Positions 25,301 to 37,300 of a DNA stretch of 64,000 nucleotides are shown piece after piece; within the stretch, counting starts at the first letter, position 1; every line of letters begins with the position of its first letter. A model generated the notes under the pieces. The model did no database searches and was not told the DNA's origin. It saw nothing but the letters and a program-made list of their open reading frames with translations. This stretch comes from Puffinus mauretanicus. Taxonomy: Eukaryota; Chordata; Aves; Procellariiformes; Procellariidae. Location of the stretch: the NCBI GenBank assembly GCA_023333565.1, contig JAJKFH010002581.1, positions 930,001 through 994,000 of the forward strand, in the 5' to 3' direction. Position numbers and translations under genes: made by a program.

Positions 25301-28300
25301 TGTGCTACAGCAAGCAGTGAACTGTTGGGAAACTGTCTCTCCTTTGACTCTTTGATCTCACTAGAAGAGGAGGCAGGGTGTTTAAGGTGTCAAGGATTTG
25401 GGTGGAGGTTTTGGAGGGATGGAGGAGAGACTGTGAGGCAGTGCGTGTCAGGAAGAGGCTCCTGTAGTAACATCATTAGCTTTGTTAAGAGAGCCCTTTC
25501 TTACATTTGGATATCTGGCATTTGGAGGAAGGAGGAGGTGATCATAACGTAATGGGGTAAAGGAATTAGCTTCTTTCCTTAACAGTTGCCTCATCAATCC
25601 TTTAGAATTTGGATTTTTTAATGTTATTTAAAAGCAAGTTGTTTTTCTTGCTTTCTTGCCTCTCAGGTTGGCCTGTGTCTCAGAATAAATGAAAATTAAG
25701 AGTAAATAAAAGTTAATAAATAAAAGTAATTTAATTAAGATGCATACATATGTCTACAGAGCAAAAATCTATAACTACTCAGGCTGTAATTGTTTTAGAC
25801 ATTTTATCTTCATAAAAATAAATAACTGAACAAAAATGCCACAGAAGAAATATACCTCTGTGGAAGATAAGAACTATTTCCCACAAATACTTGGGAATGA
25901 AGTATGACTTTTTTTTCAAAAAGAGATTTTATGTATATCTTTTTAAAAATCTTAAGTATTGCTTTTCCTATTACAATAATTATCTACTCTGAATAATAAT
26001 TATAATTATTATTGATAATTATAATTTTATGTTTTCAAGCTATAGTGAAGATGATACCTATAGAAGTGAATTTAAAGTGGAAGGCCTGGTTTTCCATTTT
26101 GCGCATACACTGGTCTTCCCAGAAGCAGTGATTTTACAGAAGATTACTCTGGATCAAAATTTGCGGCAGATGGTGGATGCTAAGTATATAGAAATTTGGC
26201 TACATGGTGAAAGCTTCCCAAACACAAACAAACCGAGGCTGCCATCCAGTTTTCCGTTGTTCTTTTGAACTGCCTCTGGTTTGTGGCCCAGACTCCCAGG
26301 TCATTCATTTCTAGTGCTGTGTCTGACTTGTGTTGGTCTGTGCTCCTGTGTAACTGAGAATTCTTTCAGAAGATCCCATCCTCCTTGTCAATCTGTGTGC
26401 ATGACAGAAACGACTTGTACAGATTTTCTAGGGACTAAGCCAGTCTATTTGAAGTCCAGGAAAGCATTTGATACTGTACTGCATGAAAATTGTTAAAATT
26501 ACTAATTTCTGTAAACTTTCACTAATCCATTCACTTTGTTGTGATGTAAGAGACAACGTCAATCAGGCATGCACAAGTCAGATGACTGAGTTGGAGCCCA
26601 TGAAGCTGCAGTTATCTACCTCACCACCTGCAGTTCTTTCCTCTGTCTTCTCATTTCAGGATTTCCAGTTGATCATACCTTGAGACACTGACACACTGCT
26701 TGACTGGCCATGAGACAAGCTATGTCTCATTTCTATGAGATATGGGCAAGAAATCAACGGATGCAGTTACTTTTCATTTTGTTGGATTTGGGAGGCTGAT
26801 GGCGGCAGTTTGTTATTCCCCGTTAGCATGGGAATTAACTTCATAAGTCAGGAGATTTTCCAACTTACGTACAATATCTCTATCCCCGCCTAACCAATCA
26901 TGGCTAGCCCAGGTCTGCGAAGAGTGGAAAACTTGAGGCAGGCAACAGTGTGGCTCCTTGCAGAGCTTCCTCAGGTCTAATGGGGTCAGCTTTGAGCCAA
27001 AGGTGTCATGCCATATAACTGTGTTCCTGGGTGGACTCCAAGTAGGATCAGCAACCATGTAGAAATGGCACCAGGCTGGGCTGGTTGCTGGTCTGTGCAG
27101 AGCTGGTTCAGATGCCTTTGCATCAGCCAGCACAGAACTGGCTTTCTTGCCATCCTGGTAACTCTGTGATGGTAAAGTGCATCGAATACTCTGGTGTTCT
27201 CCTAGTATTAGCATGGCTTGGGTTTAGAAAAGGAGAGTTAAATAACTTGTGGGGAAGAGGACTGGTTGTCCCTTCCAGGCTGAGTTGGAGTGATAGGAAA
27301 ATCTCTAACTGCAGATTGTATGGCTTTCTGGCACAGAAATGTCTCTTGCTTTTCTCCTCTATCACCTTATTTAAAATACTTAAGGTCAGTGGAACAGGAT
27401 CCCCAGTTTCTCTCCCATGAGCATACCAGTCACTGAGCTATTGACTTAAGTTGTTTTGGGGTTTTTTGGAGGGATTTTGGGTTTTTTTGGTTTGTTTGTT
27501 TGGGTTTTTTAAAACTGCTTAAATTTTTATTTTAGAGACTGGCAAAGGAGGTGTCTGAACATGGATCCCTGAGCATTCTGAGAAGTAGTCTGTTGCATAA
27601 ATGCTGCCTTGGAGCTTGGCGTTAGTTGCCCAACTTTTGGAGATATTTACTAATTCCTGCTCCTCTTGAGCATTTTCTTCTGGCTGTGAGGTTATCTCTG
27701 CTTCCTGAATTCTGTGAATGTTGAGTGCCTCTCTATGTGGACATCAGATAGGGAAACTGCTGTGAGGACTTTGTGAAGTGCCTGGAAGTCAGGCATCACA
27801 AGTTTCTGTTGCAATAGCCAGTCCCCTTTGTGGATCTGGCTCTTGATTGCTTTACTTGATGTTGCAGAAGACCGACAGAAGATTGCTTGAGAAGATCAAT
27901 CCTGTCATGACTGAGATTTTCCTGATTTAGTTTATGTGTGAAGTAGGTAAGGAAGAAAGCATGGTGCAGGGTTACTACTCTGGTAACTTGGGTGGTGCTG
28001 TTCTGCTGAAGTGCATGTCCACACTCACAAAGACAGAGGGAAACACGAATCTGGTCTGACTTGGACCAGAGCATTTTTGGAACCAGAGCATTAACGACTT
28101 CTGCTGGAATTCCCTTCAAATGAGGAGCTGTTTTATAGACAACAGGCAGTTTATCAACAGTATTACTGTTAATCTTCTAAATTGTATTCTACACAAAAAG
28201 TTCAGTAATAAATCCATTTACTCCTGTAATATGTGGCAAATACATGAAGAATTTAAGATTATTTTGAGGTTCTTCTGCTACCACAGTCCAGATGTAATGA

Positions 28301-31300
28301 AGCTCTGTCTAGACTCAAATGTTTGAGGGCCCGCAGTATGCTTTCCTTCAGTTAACTTATATTTTTCTGTCTTTTAATGCTCTGTATAGTATACAGGGAG
28401 GTAAAAGCATATATAATTGAAAACTTTGTATAAATAGTTCAGTTCTGTAATGCTTGGGAAAACTCTGTCATGTTTTGTTTTGGACTGTAAATTGCAGAGG
28501 CTGGAATATCTATAATTTAGGTCAAGCTATAATTTAGGTTAGAACCACAAAATGCAGTGAATTTCACTAATAAGCTATTTTGAAAAGTATTGGAACACTT
28601 GAACTTTAGTTTGCTTCAGAATAACTTCTCAGTGAGATGTAATATTCCTGTTTATATTGTTTCTAACCTCTGCTATAGTTAAAAAAAATAGGGATATATG
28701 TGTTTTTATTTTGCACTTAAAAATACTTAAAGGGAAAACATGGAACTAAGTTGTTTTACTACAGAAAAAAATTCTGTAGTTGCTAGTTAATGCAAAACTA
28801 GTTAAAGCAGAATAGCCTGCTTTATCTTTCTGTGTGTGTGTGTCTCTGTATACTGGCAATGGCAAGTTTAGTGCTCAGTTGTGGTGGTAGAGTGTTTTTT
28901 TGGGTTTTGTTTTGCTTTTTTGAAAGTGAGTGAGTGTCTTGCTGCCCTACTGACCTCTGAAAACCTTCTCCCATGTGCCTTGTCCTTACCCTGATTGGAT
29001 TTCTCATTAATAGTCCCGTCAACTTTGAACAGCTAGTATGAAGGTTCACAACTGAATATGTATTAAAGTATATTGCATATATAGGTGTAGGGGTGAATGA
29101 TGGTGAAGAGTTTGCAAATATACTTGTGATTTTATTGCAAATATATTGAACATTTAGGTGATGGGTAATTCAGCTCATTGAGCAGTTGCACAGCCTGCGA
29201 TCTGAACTGATGCCTGGCTAGTTTAGCTTGAAGTGGGTGGTGAAGGTCTGGCTCCCCAGGGCCTGCACTGCACGGGCATCTGACTGCTGGCCAGTCAGTC
29301 CCTGAGCCACTGGAGTTTACAACACAGCATTTTTAAGATCAGCTGCTATACGACTTTGCCTTCTAAATGGTGATGCTTCAGGTGCTGACCAGTCAGCAGC
29401 TCCCACACCTGTACGGCTGTGGGAGGAGCTGGGAACAGTTCAGCTGATCAACTCTTGCAAGTTAAGCTGTCCCCATGCTTTGTTCAGAGCTCTAAAATAA
29501 CTTGTTGCCTTTGAAAGTCCAAGTGCATGCATTGCCTTTGCTGTTCTGCTGAAGGACAAAGATGAAAGCTCGTATCTTTGCAAACATCTTCCATTGCAGC
29601 ATTGTTTGGTCTGCTTGCTTGTTTACTATATTTTTTTTTTCTCCTCAGCTCCTTGAACTCTAGATTGTCCTTGAGTAGGAAACTTAAGCTATTTGTGTCT
29701 TTTAAACTACTGGGGTAACCTGATTTCTACTCTGACAAAAGATTTCATTCTTATCTCTGTAAATGCTAGACTGATAACATTTAAAAAACGTTTGACAAGC
29801 TTTTAAATAAAACATGATTGTATTTTCCTTTCCTTTCTGTTTTGAAAGCTGTAGAAAGTAATGCTGCTTTGTTTAAAAGCAGATTATTTTAGTAAGTCAA
29901 ATTCATGTGCTTTCAATGGTTTTCTTTTGCCTCTATCAAATTACTGTGCACTAATGATGCATATTAAATTTATATGTATTCATATCTAAAATATTTTATT
30001 CCTATCGGTGAATTTTAGTCCTGAAAAACTTTGGTCTCAGAGGAGTTAACCATATAATTTTGACTGAGGTTAGAAGATACAGATTATGACTGATACTTGC
30101 TGCTGGCAGCAATAGTTGATTATTGCTCGTAGCTCAGGTAGTGACATGGAGTATTTGGGCCCCCTCTAAATCAATAGCAAATTAGTTCATACCGTCTTCA
30201 TTGGTTGTTTAAAGGATGGTTGACATTGCACTAATGTTCATAAGCTGCACCCACATTTCTGTTTTACAGCTCTGCTGTTGAAGTAGGAACTTCTAGCAGA
30301 CATGTAGCAACAAGATGCTGACACTTAAACTGCCTTAGCCTCCTGCAAAGTAGTTTCTAAATCCTTACATACCAACTTAAAAGTGTCTTTAACTTGCCTT
30401 TGATCTGAATCCATCAATATAGCATCCAGTTGGAAGAACCTAGTCTTTTCTCAACATTGCTTTGCATCTAATCAAACCTGAAAATTTCATCCTTCATTTA
30501 GTTTTGTGTGTTAGGACATTTATTTATCGTGACTTAATTAATTGTGCATGAATTAGGAGTTAAATTAGCATTTCTTGGCAGCTGATTCAGTGTGGCCATG
30601 TGCAAATTACCACCCTTGCCAGCCCATCTGGGAATTGTATGAAGGCATTAATCTCTCTCGGTATGATGCTAATCTCATTTGCATCCAGTCCAGAATAGCT
30701 CTATTGAAACAATAGTGTAGGATTAAATCAACCGTTCCATACTTGTTTCACTGTTTTTAATTAGATTATCATTATAAAAGTGGCTAAAGATACCGCAAAG
30801 GTTGTTAATATAGCTCTGTGAGTATAAAGAGTAATTACCGCCTATTCTTTTGAGACCATTTATATACATCATGGTTGACAGTGGCTGTGTTTCCTACATA
30901 TCACATGTGAAAGTGTATATGTAAAATATATTGTGTTTAGGTTTTGAGATTGTACTTTAATTCTATAATGACACTGGACAGTAGTTGTGTTTGAGTCTAG
31001 CACTGTAAATTACTAATCATTATTTATTAATCATTAAGGTGAGGTCTTATTTCCTGTAAAGCAGGTAAATAGTTTCATGAATAACAATGTGTATCTGTAA
31101 AATAGATAGGAATCTGGAGTACACAGTGTAGTGTGATTGTAGAAATTGAGATTTAAGGCTGTGTTCGCTTCCACAATTGAAATACACGGTTATGTAAGTG
31201 ACAAGGTTGTAATGTTGTTGCTTTAGGTCACAAGATTCATATCAAATCATGAAACGGGTACCATTGCTTCACAGTGAGACAGCTGGTGTCTCTCATTGTT

Positions 31301-34300
31301 TAACTTAGTTAACCTCAGTGTTAACTAGGTTAACTAAGCTAAATGTTTTAACTTGGTAGCTAGATCTCAGTGGTTAGGAGAGCAGGCTGCTACTGTCTTA
31401 AATAACTGGCTCCAATGGCTGAACAAAGGCTCTTGTCCTCTGATATCTCAGCAATTCAAGATATTTCCTGTCTCTTACAATGAAGGTTTACTGAAGCAGA
31501 TTGTAACAAAGACCTCAATATTTTGATCCACCATTTGCTATATTATTTAATATTTCTGTGACATTAATCAGCAGAGTACAGAAGAACATTTTCACTTACT
31601 TGTTTTGATGTATGTTAGTAGTTATTACACATCCCAACCGTAGAGACATGTGATCATCTCTGGTAATACTTTTCTCTAGGATAAAACTGAGATGAGCTAG
31701 GACAGAGCATCTGCACTGTCTGCCTGGAATAATGAGCTTGTTTCTGTTGTGTCTTGGACTTGTAAGCCTGCTAAGCACGAAACAGAGAAGCATGCTGAAC
31801 ACGAGATTCATATACAGTTCTAGGTTGCAATTTACTTGTTGGCAAAGCATGTTTAAGAGCGTGTTTGCACCTAGCCATTTATTCTGTTCTCTGCACCATT
31901 TGTTTTCACTCATCTCAGTTGTGTTATTGTTTGTAGGACCATACCATAACTGGAGATAGTCTGGCTTTTTGCCTCTGGATGAAATATAACATAGACATAC
32001 TTTGTAAAGAATCTAGGATTCACTAAGTAAGGTGTTGGTGTTTTGTTCAGTGCAGAGGATATTCATCTCAGTGGCTAGTGGTGCTCTACTCCCTTTGATT
32101 GTTTGACTGTGTTCACACTCCACAGTGGGTACATGTATGCTTCACGGGGTTCAGTTCAGACTTTTGCACTGGGAGGTTTCTGTACGGGGCACGTGCCCCT
32201 CTCGTACTTTGCACTGACAATGCAGTGGAAAGTTTGCATTTCACAACCCTCAGTTCTTCACTGCTATTGCTTGAGGCAGCGCTTCTCCTATTGTTACAGA
32301 CTACATCATCTTTGGCTTTACAGTTGTGATTAGTTTGTTGGAGGTTTTTTTGGTACATTGTTAGCGTGTTCTAGTTTACCTCATATTGCTGTTTTTTTTT
32401 TCCATTGGCAGGAAGATGAGAATTTATATTTTAGGACTTGTATTGGCTTTGTGAGGCTCCATTCTTGGTTTTAAAAAAGCCTGATCTCACTCTATTTTTA
32501 GCACTGCCATCACCAAATCTGCAGGTTTTCATCTCTGTCCTTCATGTGACAGGGCAATGGTTGCTAATGCTAGATATGCCAAGTGCCTTTTCATGTTGTT
32601 ATGCCGCCTACACATCCTGACCTTCCTGAAGAGGAGAGGAACATGGTACTAGATTCTAAATTCACCAGCTTGGTGAATCTGCGAGTTTAATCTTAGATTT
32701 GGATGCTCAAGACATTAACATGTGCATGTGTGCAGGTTACCCAGCTAACCACTTGGGTAAAAAATGGTTGGTGGTTGGGACACCCGTGATCCAGATAACA
32801 CAGCCTTGAGGCAACCAATTCATACTTTCAGTGAGCTTGTGATCTCGGTTTTACACTTTTTGCTTATATGCTATCCATCAGGAGGAGTGAACACTTTGGT
32901 TTCGGTGAAATTTTGCTTTTATGGTCCGTCAGGAAATGCAGACCTATTATTTTCTATAATGAAACGTTTCCAAATTGGCTAGCTGGAAGTGAAGCCCACA
33001 TTTAAAGATACATAATTGTTAGCAGAGTTTCAGGCACAATTCACGACTTTTTTTGCTGTTCTTAAATGGTAAAAGTAGGCAGTAAATCCTATTTGTATGT
33101 GCTTGAGGCAAAGTTTTACATTTTACAGAGTTTTTTTGGTTGAGGGAAATCATTGCCTGTAAAATGTATTGGAGTTTTTTTTGATGGTCTCAACTTTGTT
33201 GAAAGGGGTGATTCAGTCTGCATATTACACTTCAATTTTCAAAAAGGCTTTGACAAGGTCATAACCTATGTTTTTTAAAGAAACTATGCTGGTAACCCAA
33301 CGGGAACTTTCTTTTCCAATGCCTACTTAAAGGACAAGAAGGAAAAGTAGGAATAAATAAATGTTTTGTCACAAAGTAGGGTATGAAATCATTGGCTGAT
33401 AGTTTGGTCCTATAGCAAATAAATGACTAGTGTGGTTCCCCCTAGTCATCTGTACTGAAACCTCCGACACACAACTAACTCATAAATGACCTGGAAGAAG
33501 GATGGATAGTGAATTTGCTAAGAAAAAAAGAATTGACTAAAGAGTTGCAGAAAGGTCTTGTGATAGATGCAATTGGACAATAAAATGGTAGGTGAGATTT
33601 AGAGATGGTAAATGCAGAGTAATAAATATAGGGAAAAATAACCCCCACTATTCATAGAAGTAGATGTGCACGGTATTATATTAGTTACTGTCACTCAGAA
33701 AAGAGTATTTGTCGTCACTGTGGATAGTTCTGTGGAAATGTGAGGTCAGTGTTCAAATATAGTCAAGGCTAACAGAAGGCAAAGTATATTATGAAAGGAC
33801 TAGAAATCAAAATGTAAAACATTATTATGCTAATATGTAAACATAATATGTAAAAGATAGCAGGATGGCAAAATGGCATGGAAAAAGTAGAGAGTAATAT
33901 GTTAACTGTCAAAACACAAACTAGATTGCAAAATCAGGTGTTACAATAAAAAAATGCAGTATTTTCTCAGCAGTGCCTGATCAAATTATGCAATATAACT
34001 TACTGCTGTAGTATTTTACAAAGAGTATAAGCATAAATGGTTGAAAAAGGGATTAGATATGTTGTGGGAAGAAAGGAGGTCTGTTGGTGTCTTTTCAGCA
34101 CAATGCTGGAGTTACAACCTGCTGCTCATAAAGTTCCCTAAACCATTGACTGTTGGAAACTGGGAGGGATGTCAGCTTGTCATCTTGTAGCCCCCTTGCT
34201 ATCAGCTGGGGTGAGAACTGCGTGTTTGGTATGACTCGGAAGGTCTGCTTGTGTTTTCAGAACACCAAACCTCCTGCTCCTAACTTGTGCTCATACTTTC

Positions 34301-37300
34301 AGGTGTCAAAATGTAGATATTTTTAGCAAGCTGAAAGAAATACTGTGAGAACAATTGCTCGTCAGTCAAGTCCTTGGATTTCTACTCTGATTACATTACT
34401 GGCTGAGCATAGCTTCCTTCCTACAGTTTTGCATTTTTGCATTTATCTGTTAGGGTAGTTTTGCACTTAAATAAAGTATGTTCTTTAAACAACAGTATTT
34501 ATTTAGCCAATGACAACATGCTGTAGTAAAACTCTTGCAGGCATTTAATTTTCGCTTGTCATTATTTACCTCTAATATACAGTATTATTCTGTAGTGATT
34601 CTTGTGATATTTCAGCTTTTAAGTATTTTCATATAACAGAAATTCTGCTGGAATGGTAAAGGTTGGTTTTATGTCCTGACTTTCTTCAGCAGACATCGCT
34701 TTCTTTATACTCATTTTCTGTATCAAGGGAGTGAACTTATGATATGTAGCCTTATTAGCTATGTTGGAAAATGCTATCTAAAAATTGTTAGTTGCTAATC
34801 AAAATAGCTAGTAAAATACCTCTTTAGATAAAGTTGGTTTCATAGATAGGAATTTTTTTTTTAAATTCTTACTTTCTAGAGAAAATATTGCTGTTTTCCC
34901 TAAGTCTGCAAAAGTTCTTGACTGGCACCCCAAAACTTGCTGTAGAAAATTAATTTTGTTTTTTATCAACTGAGATGAACTGTGGATGATAAAAAGGAAG
35001 AATTCATAACAGTCAAGACAATTTCTACAAGACTTAGTTTCAAAAGTAAACTCAATTTCTATAGGAGATATATATGACTACCCAGGCTATTATGTTTATT
35101 GTATCCTAAGTGCCAGAAAGAACAGAGCTAACATAAATTAAACATTGGAGCAAATAAAATTTAATTGAAAAGAAAACAAGCATCATAATTGTGGAAATTT
35201 AATTCCTTTAGGGTTAACTCCTGATTACTTTTTTTCATCTGAAGCCACGGAGCATTTAGGAAATAATCCAACTTATGGAACTGGAACACATTATACTAGA
35301 GCTATACTTCTCTCCTTTCGTAAAATACTCAGGTCTGGGGTTCCTGAGAAGGTGGCTCCAGAGCAGACATCCAGAGGGGGATCAGACTTCTGTGCGCCTG
35401 CTCTAATGGCATCTGCAGATGCAGCACGCAGCCGGAGTGCTCTGAAGGATGGTGCCAACATTTTTTTGGTTTTTCGTAAAGCGTTTTTCTGTTACTCTTG
35501 CTCTGCCTTATCTTTTCCCTTCTCCCCCCTCCCCCCCATTCCTATGTTTATTACAAAGGTGTCCCTCCCCGCTTCGGTTTTGAAGGGGAAAATTTATTTG
35601 TCAAGGTCTTTCCTTTTAAATTGCATGCTCAGTAGTAATGCTTGCTCTCGGGGTATGGGTGTAAGTATATTTGGGATACTTAAAAGCTGACAAAAATAAG
35701 GATATTATTCTGGGCTCAGAAGTTAATCGTTCCTTTACCAGTCATTTGTTGAATATTTGAGATACATAGCTGTTAATGGCAGAGAATTAAATAAAATTCT
35801 TATTAAATAAAAATCTTACCAAAAATTCTGCCTTATTCGAAAATTTCATGCAGTGTCCCTATTTATCAGTGCATTTCAAAGTGTGTTAAATACTCCTGAT
35901 GCATGAATTTGACTATTCACGTGTGATACAGAGATTCCTTTTTCCTGAAATCCAAGAAGCATTTTATCCAAAAGCCTACGTTAAAAGGCTGCCGTGATCC
36001 TGCAGATTGATTTCACCCTCAGCGGTGGGTTAGTTCCCTCAGAATGGTGTTTAAATTAGCTTGTTTTACTCTCATGAGCTGGATCGGGAATGTGTGCCTG
36101 GCGTGGCAGGCAGGACAGTGAAGAAACAGCAGCCTGCAATGGATCCAAAGGCTGGGGCTTGCTTAGCGGGGTGGGAGCCTGTCAGCACACGCGCGCCCCA
36201 CCAGCCGCTCGCTGCTTCCCTTCCTTTTTGCTGGGCAGTCTCTGCAGGCCCGGTGAGCGGGGTGGAGGAGCTGATCCGTTCTGCGCATCCCCACCGGCCT
36301 GCCGCCCCAGCGCTCTTTACGTGGGTGAAATGTCGTGCACCGCACATGTGCCCTGTGTCCTGGCAATGCCTGGCACCTCGTGGCCCCAGCTGATCTGTGA
36401 TCTAGTCTCCACGTACCCAGAGAGTCACCAACAAGTCACCGGCGCATGGTTGGCTTCTTCAGTTTTATTTCTGCCTGTGCTCGCTAACACGAGGGCCTGC
36501 TTACACAGCCCCCAGCACCTCCGCTCCCCACTGTTGGCCCTGTTGCTTAGACATGCGCCTTGGAAGTACAGGATGGCGATGCTCTTAGCGTGTCATCACT
36601 TGCTTCCTTCAATAAGCTGCCCTTACAACAACACAGCAGTTGCAAAAATGACCGACAACTGGTTTGTCTGAAGTTTGCACACATGGTAGTATTTTAGCTA
36701 AAATAATTTTCCCTAATAATAAAGTTGATAAAGTTGATAAAATGTAGAGAAGGAAGGTTGGGTTTTTTCCCAGAAAAGCTTGTCTCACTGTAAATAATGG
36801 ATTGAATGAATTGAGGGGGAAGAGAGTTGCATTAAATGTCATTCTATGAATTCTCTAGTAACAACAGTCATCAGTTATTCACTGGCTGGTGCTTAGTAAT
36901 ACAGGTAGAGAAATTCTCAGTCGTGTTGAGATTTTGAAATGCAGTGTTTCAAAAATGAGGAATAATGATATTTGGACCTCATTAATCAAAAAAACCCAAA
37001 CCTCTCTAGCATGAGAGAAGGTGATGAGTGCAACACACCACTTAGGTCTGGAAATGTAATCTAACAGGGGCTACAGGGACAGAACACCTTTAAAAATCTC
37101 AGGGCACTTATTTAGAAGCTGACTGGTGAACTTAGGAACTTAATGTTTTACCCTATTTTTTAAAAATCTTGGGTTTTTGTAATATCTTTCAGATTTCTAA
37201 TATTGTCAGATAGGAAAAATCAGGTTTGAGTAGTTACAGATTGGCCGAGATCCCGGGGCAGGGGCTGGCCTAGAAGTGCTAACAGAGCTTCTCGCTGCTC

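Noticed and set aside
36090..36671. 193-codon open frame near the end of FZD6 intron 2
   Set aside because: It sits in a locally GC-richer patch with overlapping frames on both strands and shows no family resemblance.
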